A stretch of 64,000 nt of DNA from Haliscomenobacter sp040401995 (GCA_040401995.1 JBBANM010000010.1:43410-107409); one strand, 5' to 3'. Counted from the stretch's first letter, positions 36,855 to 45,964 are shown. The notes: generated by a model from the letters alone, not told the origin. Translations and numbers: made by a program.

Positions 36855-37454
36855 ATGGATATGTTTAATTTCAGGTTCATTTTGGTAGTAATGGGTTTGT
36901 CTGCTTGTACTCAAGTAGACACCCCAGCTACTGTTGGACAAGCAGTTTTCACCTCCAATGTCTTAACTCCGCCAGCCGTAGTGGTTGATCGGGCCGATAC
37001 CGCTTTACACAACAACAATGGCACTTGGTTGTACCAGGGCAAAGTATTCTCTGGTTTTTTGCTGGAAAAAGAAAAGGGAAAAACCTTGGTCAAAACGCCC
37101 ATCATCAAGGGAAAGGCGCATGGTTGGGAAAAGGGCTGGTACCCCAGCGGCAAAAGGAGCTTTGAAAAATTTTTCCTACAAGGCGACCGCGAAGGCGCCC
37201 ACCGCGGGTGGTGGGAGAACGACAGTCTGCGCTTCGAAAATCATTTCGTACACGACAAATTTGAGGGTCGGCAAGCCAGTTTTTATCCCAATGGCAGAAA
37301 ATGGGACGAGCGGTATTATTTACATGGCTACGAAGAAGGCACCCAACGAGCATGGAACATGGAGGGCATTTTGGTTACCAATTTCACAGTTAAAAATGGC
37401 AAAGTATATGGCGTCATTGGTCGGTTCGACTGTATGTCGATTCAAAGTAAATAA
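36855..37454 (+). CDS. MORN-repeat / YwqK-like lipoprotein
   Basis: The 199-residue product begins with a lipoprotein signal ending LSAC (Cys18). It contains MORN-like units such as GWEKGWYPSGKRSFEKFF, GAHRGWWENDSLRFENHF and GRQASFYPNGRKWDERYY. In Bacteroidota such YwqK/MORN lipoproteins are common, and their role is not established. The 3' end overlaps the start of the SCO1-like gene by 47 bp in another frame, so the two are probably translated together. A neighbouring ATG at 36861 is an equal alternative start. Confidence 0.8.
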   Translation: MDMFNFRFILVVMGLSACTQVDTPATVGQAVFTSNVLTPPAVVVDRADTALHNNNGTWLYQGKVFSGFLLEKEKGKTLVKTPIIKGKAHGWEKGWYPSGKRSFEKFFLQGDREGAHRGWWENDSLRFENHFVHDKFEGRQASFYPNGRKWDERYYLHGYEEGTQRAWNMEGILVTNFTVKNGKVYGVIGRFDCMSIQSK

Positions 37455-38091
37455 CCTTTTAGGAGCTGGATTGCTCTTGTTTTCATTGGCTGCTTGTCAG
37501 GCAAAAAAAGAAACCGTGGAGCGCCTGCCGTTCTACAACACTGCTGATTTTACCGCAGAATGGATTGAACCGCAAGCGATGGCGGATCACAAACTCCATG
37601 CCATCGATACCTTTTCCCTCCGCAATCAGGAAGGACAAACGGTGACTTCAGCCTCGTTGAAAGGCAAGATTTATGCTGCCAATTTTTTCTTTACCTCCTG
37701 CAATTCGATTTGTCCAAAAATGGCCAATAACTTGACAAAAGTGCAAGCCAAATTTATCGATGACCCCAAGGTGCAATTAATTTCTTTTTCGGTGATGCCC
37801 TGGAAAGATTCGGTATCGACCCTAAAGGCCTATGCGGTGGCCAATGGCATTTTTGCGCAAAAATGGAACTTGCTCACTGGCGATAAAAATCGGATATACA
37901 ACCTGGCGCGACAATCCTATTTTGCCGAAAAAAAACTGGGGCTGCAAAAAGATTCTTCCGAGTTTTTACATACTGAAACTGTCGTGCTCATTGATCCACA
38001 AGCCAGGATCAGAGGCATCTACAATGCAACCCAACGCTTTGACATCGATCGACTGATTGAGGATATTGTATTGCTTAAGGCGGAGCAGTAA
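37408..38091 (+). CDS. SCO1/SenC-like thioredoxin-fold lipoprotein
   Basis: The best start is ATG 37408 (MASLVGSTVCRFKVNNLLGA), which gives a lipoprotein signal with Cys30 in LAAC; an ATG at 37396 is also in frame. The 227-residue protein has the SCO copper site: Cys98 and Cys102 (FTSCNSICPKM) and His188 (EFLHTETVV). The pattern of a thioredoxin fold (KIYAANFFFTSCNSICPKMA, VLIDPQARIRGIYN) is clear. SCO proteins deliver copper to cytochrome oxidase CuA or act as thiol oxidoreductases. It overlaps the preceding MORN lipoprotein gene by 47 bp. Confidence 0.88.
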   Translation: MASLVGSTVCRFKVNNLLGAGLLLFSLAACQAKKETVERLPFYNTADFTAEWIEPQAMADHKLHAIDTFSLRNQEGQTVTSASLKGKIYAANFFFTSCNSICPKMANNLTKVQAKFIDDPKVQLISFSVMPWKDSVSTLKAYAVANGIFAQKWNLLTGDKNRIYNLARQSYFAEKKLGLQKDSSEFLHTETVVLIDPQARIRGIYNATQRFDIDRLIEDIVLLKAEQ

Positions 38092-38436
38092 TAATGCCCT
38101 CTCGTTTCCAACCAAGTACCGATAGCAATGGATTTGGAAAAAGGTGGCGTTATCGTGTAGTAATTTGTAGTGAATTTAAGGATCCTACACGGACGTAGTT
38201 CGTGCCTTAATTTGTGATAATTTGTGTAATTTGTGGCTAAACTTCAAAGGAATACTCCGCCGAAGGTGGAGTGTAAATATTTGCACCCAATCTAAAATTG
38301 TGTCAGGTAGATTGCGCAAAATGGATCATTCCCATTTCAAGGATGGCAAAAAATTCTTAAGTTTAGGAATCCTAGCTTTAGAAAAAACTGAAGTTAACGA
38401 TCCATTTTACGCCACTTACCAACACAATTATAGCTT
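38092..38436. other. Intergenic space with short repeat elements
   Basis: This 345-bp gap has a copy of an AATTTGTGG-type element (about 38174-38240; TTAATTTGTGATAATTTGTG) also found at 59454-59564. It also has a hairpin, ACTCCGCC-GAA-GGTGGAGT, at 38254-38272. I see no gene in it. Confidence 0.6.
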
Positions 38437-40455
38437 ATGAAGGTGTTCCCTCTCTCCATGCTGCTCTGGGTATTTTTGCAATCTTCCCTTCCCCTTTTTT
38501 CCCAAACACCCAATTTATCTTTTGACTGGAAACAACTTAAACTAAGCTGGCCGGTAAAGCTGGATGCCAAAGTTGCGCCCATCTATTCCAACGGCGATCC
38601 CTATCTCTATCCTACCCAATACACCGCCCTCAACGCCCAAGAACTCGATTTCATGGGGCAAAAAGGACACAACGGCATTGATATTACCTTTCGGTGCTAC
38701 CGGCCCATGGACAACAATGGCGCTAAGATCTACGCCGCCGCCGCCGGCATACTGGTAGCCTACCGCGATAGTTTGGATGATCGGATGAACAATCCGAAGC
38801 TATGGGAGAAATTCACTCCAGCCAATAAACTAGCCGTTACCCAAATCGCGCCAGCGCTTCGATCATATGGTCTACAAAACGTGCCAGATGGCAGCGGAAA
38901 CGTGGTGTACTTGCTCCATACCAATGGTTTTGTCACCCAATATGCGCATTTAAAAAAAGGCTTGAATGTGTTGAAAAAATACAAATTGGGCGATAAGGTT
39001 CCAGCCGGTGCATTGCTGGGCATCATGGGAAGCTCGGGCGCATCTTCCGATCCACACTTGCACTTTGGCGTGTATACGGGGCCTCAATCCTTAAATCCCG
39101 GGGTGACCATCCCGCCAAGCGGTCGCATCAGCACCATAAAATCCGGATGGGGGTACTACGTTTGTCCTTTTTACCAAGAACCCACACCAAGTCTGGAAAA
39201 CATGTGGACTGGCCCCTACCCTACCGTATACAAACCCCTGGAAAATGGCAACGTGGATGTGTTGGATCTGGCAGTAACCAGCAGTAGTTTCAATACTGTT
39301 GCACCGCCGCCAAATAGTATGAACGTGCCCCAGGGCGCGCCGATTTACATCAAACCCTACGTCAATGGCACGAAGGGGAAGTTCTTTTTCCAAGTTGCCT
39401 TGAAAGACGGATCGGGTAGTTTTTTTGATTCCAGTTGGCCTAGCACTTTACAACAAGGCGAAACGCTGTTGCCAGGCGCTTTCATCAGTGCTACCAATGG
39501 CGCATTTTATGGCTTATTACAAAACAATGGACAGTTTGGGATTTTTCGCGGTGGTACTTTTAATACGCCGCCCATTTGGTCGTCGCCAGAACCCAATGGC
39601 AATGGCCCTTTTTATGCCCGAATGAATGAAAATGGCTCTTTTGCTATTTATAAGGGTATCTCCAGCAGTAAAACTCCTGGAAATCCGGTGTGGAGCACTC
39701 CCGCACTCTCCGGCAATGGCCCTTTTTACGCCAATATGGGATTGGACGGCAATTTCTGTGTCTATACCAAAAACTCCAAAGTCAATGATAACAACCTATG
39801 GTGTTCGTATAGCAACACCACGGATGTAGTTCCCAATGATTATGTGCTACTCAATAAACTCATTCCCGGTCAATATGCAGTGTACGGTTTTCGCCAACTT
39901 CCGGGAAGCAGTAGCAATGAATTGCGTGCCAAAACCTTCTTCAATGTACTGGATAGCACCCAAATGATCATCGACACCCTGCGCAGCACGCCGGGCATCA
40001 ACAACCAACTTACCGTAGGGGATCAATTTCTAAATGGGGTTGAAACCCGCACCCAGTTTCGCGTCTTTTTGGAACAACCGGATACCGCCCGAACCTTGCA
40101 GTTTGCGAAATTGTCGATGCGCCTGAGTGGAAGCACCAACATCAATCCATTTACCTCGCAATGGGGCGCCACCATGCACTTGCGCGCAACCGCGAATGGC
40201 AAAACCATTGCTTTTTTTAGTCCGGTTACGGTATCGGGCCGAAAAGCTGAAGGGGTAATCTTTGAACCCGAGCAGCTGTTTGATACTGCTTTTTATGGAT
40301 TAACGCAATGGCCCGCCACCGGCCTCCCCGTCGACATCCAATTCGAAATCAAAACCAACAACAACAAACAAAGCGATTATATCACTTTTGATCAGGTGAC
40401 GCTGCAGTATTATTATGGCGGAAAATTGGGGCCGGCGGGGGGGAGGGATAATTAA
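38437..40455 (+). CDS. Secreted M23 metallopeptidase with lectin-like repeats
   Basis: The 672-residue protein starts with a signal peptide (MKVFPLSMLLWVFLQSSLPL). The LytM/M23 domain (about 70-225) has its zinc ligands His78 and Asp82 (GHNGIDI), catalytic His171 (YAHL) and His207/His209 (DPHLHFG). Residues about 340-470 carry repeated NGNGPFYARMNENGSFAIYK-like units similar to bulb-type (B-) lectin repeats. The C-terminal 180 residues look beta-rich. M23 enzymes cut peptidoglycan cross-links or, when secreted, other glycine-rich proteins. The lectin part could bind mannose-type glycans. No type IX secretion tail is visible. Confidence 0.9.
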   Translation: MKVFPLSMLLWVFLQSSLPLFSQTPNLSFDWKQLKLSWPVKLDAKVAPIYSNGDPYLYPTQYTALNAQELDFMGQKGHNGIDITFRCYRPMDNNGAKIYAAAAGILVAYRDSLDDRMNNPKLWEKFTPANKLAVTQIAPALRSYGLQNVPDGSGNVVYLLHTNGFVTQYAHLKKGLNVLKKYKLGDKVPAGALLGIMGSSGASSDPHLHFGVYTGPQSLNPGVTIPPSGRISTIKSGWGYYVCPFYQEPTPSLENMWTGPYPTVYKPLENGNVDVLDLAVTSSSFNTVAPPPNSMNVPQGAPIYIKPYVNGTKGKFFFQVALKDGSGSFFDSSWPSTLQQGETLLPGAFISATNGAFYGLLQNNGQFGIFRGGTFNTPPIWSSPEPNGNGPFYARMNENGSFAIYKGISSSKTPGNPVWSTPALSGNGPFYANMGLDGNFCVYTKNSKVNDNNLWCSYSNTTDVVPNDYVLLNKLIPGQYAVYGFRQLPGSSSNELRAKTFFNVLDSTQMIIDTLRSTPGINNQLTVGDQFLNGVETRTQFRVFLEQPDTARTLQFAKLSMRLSGSTNINPFTSQWGATMHLRATANGKTIAFFSPVTVSGRKAEGVIFEPEQLFDTAFYGLTQWPATGLPVDIQFEIKTNNNKQSDYITFDQVTLQYYYGGKLGPAGGRDN

Positions 40456-40501
40456 TTCGTCCGTTTTTTTGATATAAAATAAAGCTATAGAGTAAAAGAG
40501 A

Positions 40502-40843
40502 TTGAAAAGTAGTTCCTTATCAAAGCAATCCCCCTACTCCACTCAACCACTTTTTTACCGCCTACAGATTTCTTCGCATGATCGATCCTCGAAAGGTCAA
40601 ATCACTCAAATCAACTACCAAAATGAATATTTCAGAACCAAAAACCCAAATATTGCCACAATAACCTTAGATTTGGGTGCAGGAGAGGCTAAATTCCGTG
40701 CCAACAACGATTGGAAGTTCAATTGGGGCACCACTGGCTACCCCAATAAAAAAGGTACTACTAGCGGATCCAACATTTCAGTTCCTGCTGGGACTTACAC
40801 TGTAACTTTCAACGTCAATACAGGCGATTATTCTTTTAAATAG
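40502..40843 (+). pseudogene. SusE/SusF-like C-terminal remnant
   Basis: The open frame has only a TTG start and no signal peptide. From about residue 45 it matches the C-terminal starch-binding segment of SusE/SusF outer membrane lipoproteins (AKFRANNDWKFNWGTTGYP, ISVPAGTYTVTFNVNTGDYS). Family members are several times longer, so the gene has lost its front. It lies just before an esterase and a GH13 amylase, which fits a reduced starch-utilisation locus. It might still be expressed as a small protein, but it could not reach the outer membrane. Confidence 0.65.
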
Positions 40844-40874
40844 GTGTTGAATTAAAGTATTATGCATTTTGTTA

Positions 40875-40917
40875 GAAGGGACTAGACTAGCTCGCAATAG
40901 GATAGTCCCTTCCTTTT
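40875..40917 (+). terminator. Hairpin terminator after the SusE-like remnant
   Basis: GAAGGGACTA (40875-40884) pairs with TAGTCCCTTC (40903-40912), followed by CTTTTAAA. It separates the remnant from the esterase gene. Confidence 0.6.
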
Positions 40918-40930
40918 AAATCCAAAAGCC

Positions 40931-41854
40931 ATGTATGCCAAAAGCGCTTTTTTTTTATCTTTTTTTGTCCTAGCTATAGGTATTTTATCCGCCCAACCTT
41001 CCATTTTTAACCAAACTAATCGCTTAAAACACTATTCCAACTTCCCTTCCCGATTTGTTCCAATGCGGGATCTTGATGTCTATTTACCTCCAGGATACTT
41101 TGAAAATCCTAAAAAAGACTATTCCGTGCTGATTATGCAGGATGGTCAAAATCTATTCTCCACCGCTACTGCTTATGGTGGCAAAGAATGGAAAGTAGAC
41201 GAAACGATGGATCAATTGATCAACCAAGGGGAGATTGAGTCTTGTATTGTGGTTGGGGTTTGGAATACCGGAAATAAGCGTTTTTCGGAATACTTACCGC
41301 AAAAACCCATGGAAGCCTTGCCGGATAGCTTGAAAAAAGGCTTGCTTTCTCGCTCAACCGAGCCCTTAAATGCCGATCATTACCTGCAGTTTTTGGTAGA
41401 CGAACTTTTGCCGTTTATTGAAAAAACCTACCGGGTGAAATCGGGCAAAAAACACCACTTGATTGGCGGCTCGAGCATGGGTGGTTTGATATCCATGTAT
41501 GCCATTTGCGAGTACCCAAAAGTGTTTGGCGGCGCTGCTTGTTTTTCAACGCATTGGCCGGTTTTTTACACCAATGACTTTCCAGCTTTCCCCAATGCTT
41601 TGATCGAATATTTTGCCACGCACCTACCCGATCCCAAAGACCATAAAATCTATTTTGACTACGGCACCACCACCTTGGATGCTCTTTACAAACCCCATCA
41701 AACCAAAATGGACGCTAAGATGGCTGAACATGGCTATACTCCCGATGTCAATTGGATGACCCGTGAATATCCTGGCGCAGAGCATTCCGAAGTTTCCTGG
41801 AGTGCCCGTTTTGACGTACCAATGAAGTTTTTGCTGGGGAAAGCTAAGAAGTAA
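40931..41854 (+). CDS. Exported esterase D-type alpha/beta hydrolase
   Basis: The 307-residue protein has a signal peptide (MYAKSAFFLSFFVLAIGILS, AQ) and an esterase D/enterochelin esterase fold. Visible are LDVYLPPGYFE, VLIMQDGQNLFS, the nucleophile elbow GGSSMGGL and the catalytic His in YPGAEHSEVSW. It lies 34 bp before the GH13 amylase and is probably cotranscribed. In Sus-type loci such esterases remove acyl groups from glycans. Siderophore or other ester substrates cannot be excluded. Confidence 0.87.
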   Translation: MYAKSAFFLSFFVLAIGILSAQPSIFNQTNRLKHYSNFPSRFVPMRDLDVYLPPGYFENPKKDYSVLIMQDGQNLFSTATAYGGKEWKVDETMDQLINQGEIESCIVVGVWNTGNKRFSEYLPQKPMEALPDSLKKGLLSRSTEPLNADHYLQFLVDELLPFIEKTYRVKSGKKHHLIGGSSMGGLISMYAICEYPKVFGGAACFSTHWPVFYTNDFPAFPNALIEYFATHLPDPKDHKIYFDYGTTTLDALYKPHQTKMDAKMAEHGYTPDVNWMTREYPGAEHSEVSWSARFDVPMKFLLGKAKK

Positions 41855-41888
41855 ACAAACCTCAGAAGTCTTTAAAATCACTACCAAA

Positions 41889-43739
41889 ATGAATTGTACA
41901 AAAAACGCTGTCCTATTATTTTGTTGCTTGATTTTTTTGTCTTTTTCTGCTACTGCTGCACCTGAAAAACTGGAGCGGGTAGAACCTGCTTTTTGGTGGG
42001 TAGGCATGAAAAATCCAGCACTCCAGCTGCTCATCAATGGGCCGCAAATCTCCAATCTGCAACCGGTTATCACCTATGCTGGCGTAAGAGTAGATCAAGT
42101 GATTCGGGTACAAAGTCCCAATTACTTGTTCCTTGACCTGACTATTTTGGATAACAAAACGGCTACTTCCTTTGAAATCGATTTTCAGAAAGACGGCAAA
42201 TCGGTGTTGCGCTATACCTACAAGCTATTGGCGCGCCGCAAGGGTTCCGCCGAACGCCAGGGGTTCAACAACTCTGATTTGATGTACCTGATCACCCCCG
42301 ATCGTTTTGTCAACGGTGATCCCAGCAACGATTCGGTAGCCAGTTTATACGAAAAAGCGGATCGCAGCAACCCCGGCGGTCGCCACGGTGGCGACATTCA
42401 AGGCGTGATCAACAGCTTGGATTACCTCAAAGAGATGGGATTCACCGCCATCTGGGACAATCCGGTATTGGAAAACAACCAGAAAGATTACTCCTACCAC
42501 GGCTATGCCATCAGCGATTTTTATAAAGTTGATGCCCGTTTTGGCAGCAATGAGCAATACCAAAAAATGGGGGCGATTGCCACTTCCAAGGGCATCAAGC
42601 ACATCATGGACATGATCGTCAACCACTGTGGTTCTGAGCATTGGTGGATGAAGGATTTGCCAACGGCCGACTGGATCAACAACGGCAATAAATTTTTCCC
42701 TACCAACCATAAAAAATCGACCATACAGGATCCTTATGTTTCGGATTCTGATTATCGCGGTATGGCTGACGGCTGGTTTGTGGAAACCATGCCCGATCTC
42801 AACCAACGCAATCCCTTATTGGCTACTTATCTGATTCAAAACGCCATTTGGTGGATCGAATACGCCGATTTGGCGGGCATCCGCATGGATACTTACCCCT
42901 ATCCCGATAAGGCGTTTATGAGCACCTGGTCGTGTAGCATCATGAATGAATATCCCAATTTCAACATCGTGGGCGAAGAATGGAACGGCAATCCGGCGAT
43001 CGTCGCTTTCTGGCAACGTGGCAAACACAACCCCAACGGGTACGTGTCTTGCTTGCCCAGTTTGATGGATTTTCCCTTACAAGAAAACCTGGCTAATGCC
43101 CTCAACAACCCCAATTCTTGGAACAACTTGTACGAGACCCTGGCCAATGATTTCCAGTACGCCAATCCAACTAATCTGGTGTTTTTTCCCGACAACCACG
43201 ATATGACGCGTTATTTCACGCAAGTTCAAGAAGATTACGGCTTCTACAAACTGGGCATCATTTACGCGCTCACGATCAACCGGGTACCGCAAATTTATTA
43301 CGGCACCGAAATTTTGACCACCAGCCCCAAGGAGCGTAACGACGGTTTGATCCGTAGCGATTTCCCTGGCGGTTGGAAGGATGATGCCGTCAATGCGTTT
43401 ACCAACAAAGGGCTCAAACCTTTGCAATTGGAGGCGAAAGCTTTTTTGAAAAAACTGGCTACCTGGCGCAAAACGGCTGCGGTGATCCATACCGGTAAGC
43501 TCAAGCATTTTGTGCCGGAGAACAACCTCTACGTGTATTTCCGCTACAATGAGGAGCAAACGGTGATGGTAGTGCTCAACAAAGATGCTAAGGAGGTAGA
43601 ACTCGACCCCCAGCGTTTTGCGGAGTGCATCGGAAGTTTTGCTACCGGAAAAGACGTGATCAGCGATAAAACGGTGTCGTTGAAACAGAAAATGGTGGTG
43701 CCAGCTAAGACGGGGTTGGTGCTGGTGTTGGGGAAGTGA
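41889..43739 (+). CDS. Periplasmic GH13 alpha-amylase / neopullulanase (SusA-like)
   Basis: The 616-residue enzyme has a signal peptide (MNCTKNAVLLFCCLIFLSFS), an N-terminal beta domain of the cyclomaltodextrinase type (about 28-118), the (beta/alpha)8 barrel and a C-terminal beta domain. The GH13 triad is present: nucleophile Asp334 (GIRMDTYPY), acid/base Glu363 (VGEEW) and Asp438 (FPDNHDMTR), with MDMIVNHCG as conserved region I. It should cut alpha-1,4 (and perhaps 1,6) links of maltodextrins in the periplasm. The adjacent esterase and SusE remnant support a starch role. No SusC/D genes lie next to it here. Confidence 0.93.
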   Translation: MNCTKNAVLLFCCLIFLSFSATAAPEKLERVEPAFWWVGMKNPALQLLINGPQISNLQPVITYAGVRVDQVIRVQSPNYLFLDLTILDNKTATSFEIDFQKDGKSVLRYTYKLLARRKGSAERQGFNNSDLMYLITPDRFVNGDPSNDSVASLYEKADRSNPGGRHGGDIQGVINSLDYLKEMGFTAIWDNPVLENNQKDYSYHGYAISDFYKVDARFGSNEQYQKMGAIATSKGIKHIMDMIVNHCGSEHWWMKDLPTADWINNGNKFFPTNHKKSTIQDPYVSDSDYRGMADGWFVETMPDLNQRNPLLATYLIQNAIWWIEYADLAGIRMDTYPYPDKAFMSTWSCSIMNEYPNFNIVGEEWNGNPAIVAFWQRGKHNPNGYVSCLPSLMDFPLQENLANALNNPNSWNNLYETLANDFQYANPTNLVFFPDNHDMTRYFTQVQEDYGFYKLGIIYALTINRVPQIYYGTEILTTSPKERNDGLIRSDFPGGWKDDAVNAFTNKGLKPLQLEAKAFLKKLATWRKTAAVIHTGKLKHFVPENNLYVYFRYNEEQTVMVVLNKDAKEVELDPQRFAECIGSFATGKDVISDKTVSLKQKMVVPAKTGLVLVLGK

Positions 43740-43750
43740 TGTAGAATGAA

Positions 43751-43787
43751 CAGGGGTGGGTTTGAAGAAAAGTAAAACCTACCCCTG
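43751..43787. terminator. Bidirectional hairpin after the amylase gene
   Basis: CAGGGGTGGGTTT (43751-43763) pairs with AAACCTACCCCTG (43775-43787), 13 bp with one G-T pair. It lies between the amylase stop and the stop of a minus-strand gene fragment. Confidence 0.55.
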
Positions 43788-43791
43788 CCAA

Positions 43792-44055
43792 TCATTTTGG
43801 CACTGGCAGCACATAATCCTTCAAATTGTGCGCAAACACTACCCCGTAGCCATTTTTTACATTGGTGTAAGTTAAAGGAGGCTCGTTGATGCCGTCGATG
43901 AGTTCATCGCCTGTATTTGATGACAGCTTTAACTTATACCATTGTTCACTAATGCCTCCAAAGCGAATAAGAATAGAGTCGGCAAGTTGGTACCCTTTTA
44001 TAAATGGAAAATTTGTTTCCCCAAAGGATCCGTAACGAAGTGTCGCTTTTTTGCC
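43792..44055 (-). pseudogene. C-terminal fragment of a DUF4249-like protein
   Basis: On the minus strand an open frame runs from just after a stop codon (44056-44058) to the TGA at 43792-43794, with no ATG. It reads GKKATLRYGSFGETNFPFIK, then GYQLADSILIRFGGISEQWY, with a typical end YTNVKNGYGVVFAHNL. The Asn-Gly-Tyr-Gly close is common at the ends of DUF4249 lipoproteins, one of which is encoded at 46439. The front of the gene is gone. The stretch 44056-44420 shows no gene. Confidence 0.55.
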
Positions 44056-44420
44056 CTAAAAGCAAATATTGTTAAAAATGCTAATATCATAACACGCAGA
44101 TTCATTCTCCGTCGGTACAAAAGAAGGAACAGTACCTAAAAGGTTTTCTCTTTTTAAAACGATGTTTAAGAAATAGAAATTAACCAAGCTGGGCGCATAA
44201 AAAGAGAGGCAAACACGATTGCCCCCCTTTTAGTTAAAACATTTTAATTCGCTTATTTCAAGTACATCATCTCATACATTCCTCGAAGGTATCGATTGTA
44301 TAATCAATTACTTTATCAAAAGAGAGTGATGCTTCTGGCATGCACAAACCAGCAGGTAATACTACTGGCTCACCTTATTAATACGAAAACAATGGTACAT
44401 TTTGAAACTTTTTCCATAGT

Positions 44421-44708
44421 TTATTTTCCCACAAACTCCCAAAGTAAAAAGGATGATATAGTTCCCAACAAAAGCATGAATAAGATAAAACTAACTTGTC
44501 TGCCATTCACCACTGGGGTATGCGAGTTAAGATTCCTAAACTGATAAAAGACGCCAAAGACATATATCAGGACTTGACTTAAAGTTAACCCCAATATGAT
44601 AAATTGCTTTTTTTCATACAAATGTGGAACAGTAACTAACAAAAAAACAGAATAGGTAATTAAACAACCAATAGCTATAAATCGGAATGTTCGATTTGAC
44701 ATGCTCAC
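44421..44708 (-). CDS. Small membrane protein, unknown function
   Basis: A 95-residue protein with three hydrophobic helices: FIAIGCLITYSVFLLVTVPH, FIILGLTLSQVLIYVFGVFY and FILFMLLLGTISSFLLWEFV. I do not recognise a family. It lies 152 bp downstream of a Cys-rich lipoprotein gene on the same strand in an A/T-rich region; an immunity-like role toward that product is only a guess. Confidence 0.55.
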   Translation of the reverse strand: MSMSNRTFRFIAIGCLITYSVFLLVTVPHLYEKKQFIILGLTLSQVLIYVFGVFYQFRNLNSHTPVVNGRQVSFILFMLLLGTISSFLLWEFVGK

Positions 44709-44859
44709 TATGTTATTTTGTTTTCAAATCAACACTATTTTAATTCCTGAGCTTTGGAGTATAACTTTTAAAGAACCGTTTTCTCCATAGTCAATTATAA
44801 AGTTGACTACCTTGAGCAGAACTAGAATAGAGTCTATTTCTTAGCTTAGAATCTTAAAC

Positions 44860-45483
44860 CTATGAACATGCATAAGTAACAAATGCAAGCGTTGCAATAA
44901 ACTTTACAGCCACAACCCCTCCACATATTTCTATCGCAGGGCCAGAAAGAGTACACAATGCGGCGTCACCCCAAAAATTGACATAAGCCGCACCATAACC
45001 TCCTAGCGCACACCTATTTCCTCTAAGTTGAGTGGTAGTGTTTAGTGACGTAAATTCAATGGCTTCTTTCTTTATCAAATAGTTTAGAAATGCTGACCTG
45101 TCTTGAATTTCATACTTCTTCATTAGTGAACCAAAACTCCGTATGTTGTCTTCATACTGTTTCACAACTTTATTCCAAAATTCTTGCTCGTTCTCAACAC
45201 GCAACAAAGAGTACACCGCTTCTTTTCCTTTACTCTCTGCCTCGCTTCTAGAAGTAATAGAGGTAAAATCAACATTTCCAAATGCTTGTTCTTCTATCGT
45301 TAAAAGTACGTTTCCTAGTTTGTTGAATTCTACAAGGTCTTTCATTAAAATTGTTTTATCTAAATCCGACATTTGCGTATAAAAATGCGCAGAAATTTTG
45401 TCTGGATCAACTGTAGACTCCTTGTCGCATCTAAAGAAAATAAAAGCAGTAAGAGAAATGAAAACTAATAACTTGATTTTCAT
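44860..45483 (-). CDS. Lipoprotein with Cys/Gly-rich hydrophobic tail (bacteriocin-precursor-like)
   Basis: The 207-residue protein starts MKIKLLVFISLTAFIFFRC, a lipoprotein-like signal with Cys19 (the FFRC box is not ideal). A charged helical middle follows (about 25-150). The last 54 residues change character: RGNRCALGGYGAAYVNFWGD, then AALCTLSGPAIEICGG and a hydrophobic end closing with TYACS. The four Cys (CALGG, LCTL, EICGG, YACS), many Gly/Ala and the lack of charge resemble the mature part of small bacteriocins carried on a larger precursor. I cannot name a family. It stands between a small HTH gene and a small membrane protein on the same strand. Confidence 0.65.
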   Translation of the reverse strand: MKIKLLVFISLTAFIFFRCDKESTVDPDKISAHFYTQMSDLDKTILMKDLVEFNKLGNVLLTIEEQAFGNVDFTSITSRSEAESKGKEAVYSLLRVENEQEFWNKVVKQYEDNIRSFGSLMKKYEIQDRSAFLNYLIKKEAIEFTSLNTTTQLRGNRCALGGYGAAYVNFWGDAALCTLSGPAIEICGGVVAVKFIATLAFVTYACS

Positions 45484-45638
45484 GATGAGTTTTTTTAATT
45501 ATTGCCTACTTGTCGTTTTCGGCATAACGCTCAAAAAAAATTGAGATTTAATATCAGCTGACATGCTAAAAATACGTACGGTGCTCGCAAGTTTTTTGCA
45601 AACACCGGCTCCTGACAGAAAAAAATTTGAATTTTTTT

Positions 45639-45878
45639 TTAGGTTGGATTAAAAACTCCTGAAAATGAAAGCTTTACCTCATTTAGGTAATAAAAACTTT
45701 TTCGTTCCTTGCAGTACGCAACTTGTGCACCCAATTCTTTGAGCACATCTATCAAGTTGTATACATTTCGAGCGGAGATACCTAGTCGATTGGCTAGGGT
45801 TTGGTAATTGCCAGTACTCTTGAGGCGAATTAATTGATCGAGACGATCAAGTACTTGCAGTTGTTCTACAAATCTCAT
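45639..45878 (-). CDS. Small HTH DNA-binding protein
   Basis: A 79-residue protein with a winged helix-turn-helix of the HTH_11 type (DQLIRLKSTGNYQTLANRLGISARNVYNLIDVLKELGAQVAYCK), here residues about 14-57, then a short beta wing (SFYYLNEVKLSF). It is the first of three minus-strand genes (with the Cys-rich lipoprotein and the membrane protein) and may control them. Confidence 0.65.
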   Translation of the reverse strand: MRFVEQLQVLDRLDQLIRLKSTGNYQTLANRLGISARNVYNLIDVLKELGAQVAYCKERKSFYYLNEVKLSFSGVFNPT

Positions 45879-45964
45879 GACTTAAGGTTTATTTTAATGA
45901 CTTATAGGCAGTTTCCTTGGTAGAAAAGCTTTTTCATTTTAAATTGTTGTTTTTATGTTATACT

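Noticed and set aside
36985..37407. Long upstream extension of the SCO1-like frame
   Set aside because: The extension overlaps the MORN lipoprotein gene in another frame, is basic and repeat-free, and would place the lipoprotein signal in the middle of the protein.
44296..44544. 82-residue plus-strand frame
   Set aside because: It is mostly antisense to the small membrane protein gene at 44421-44708 and has no domain or start signal.
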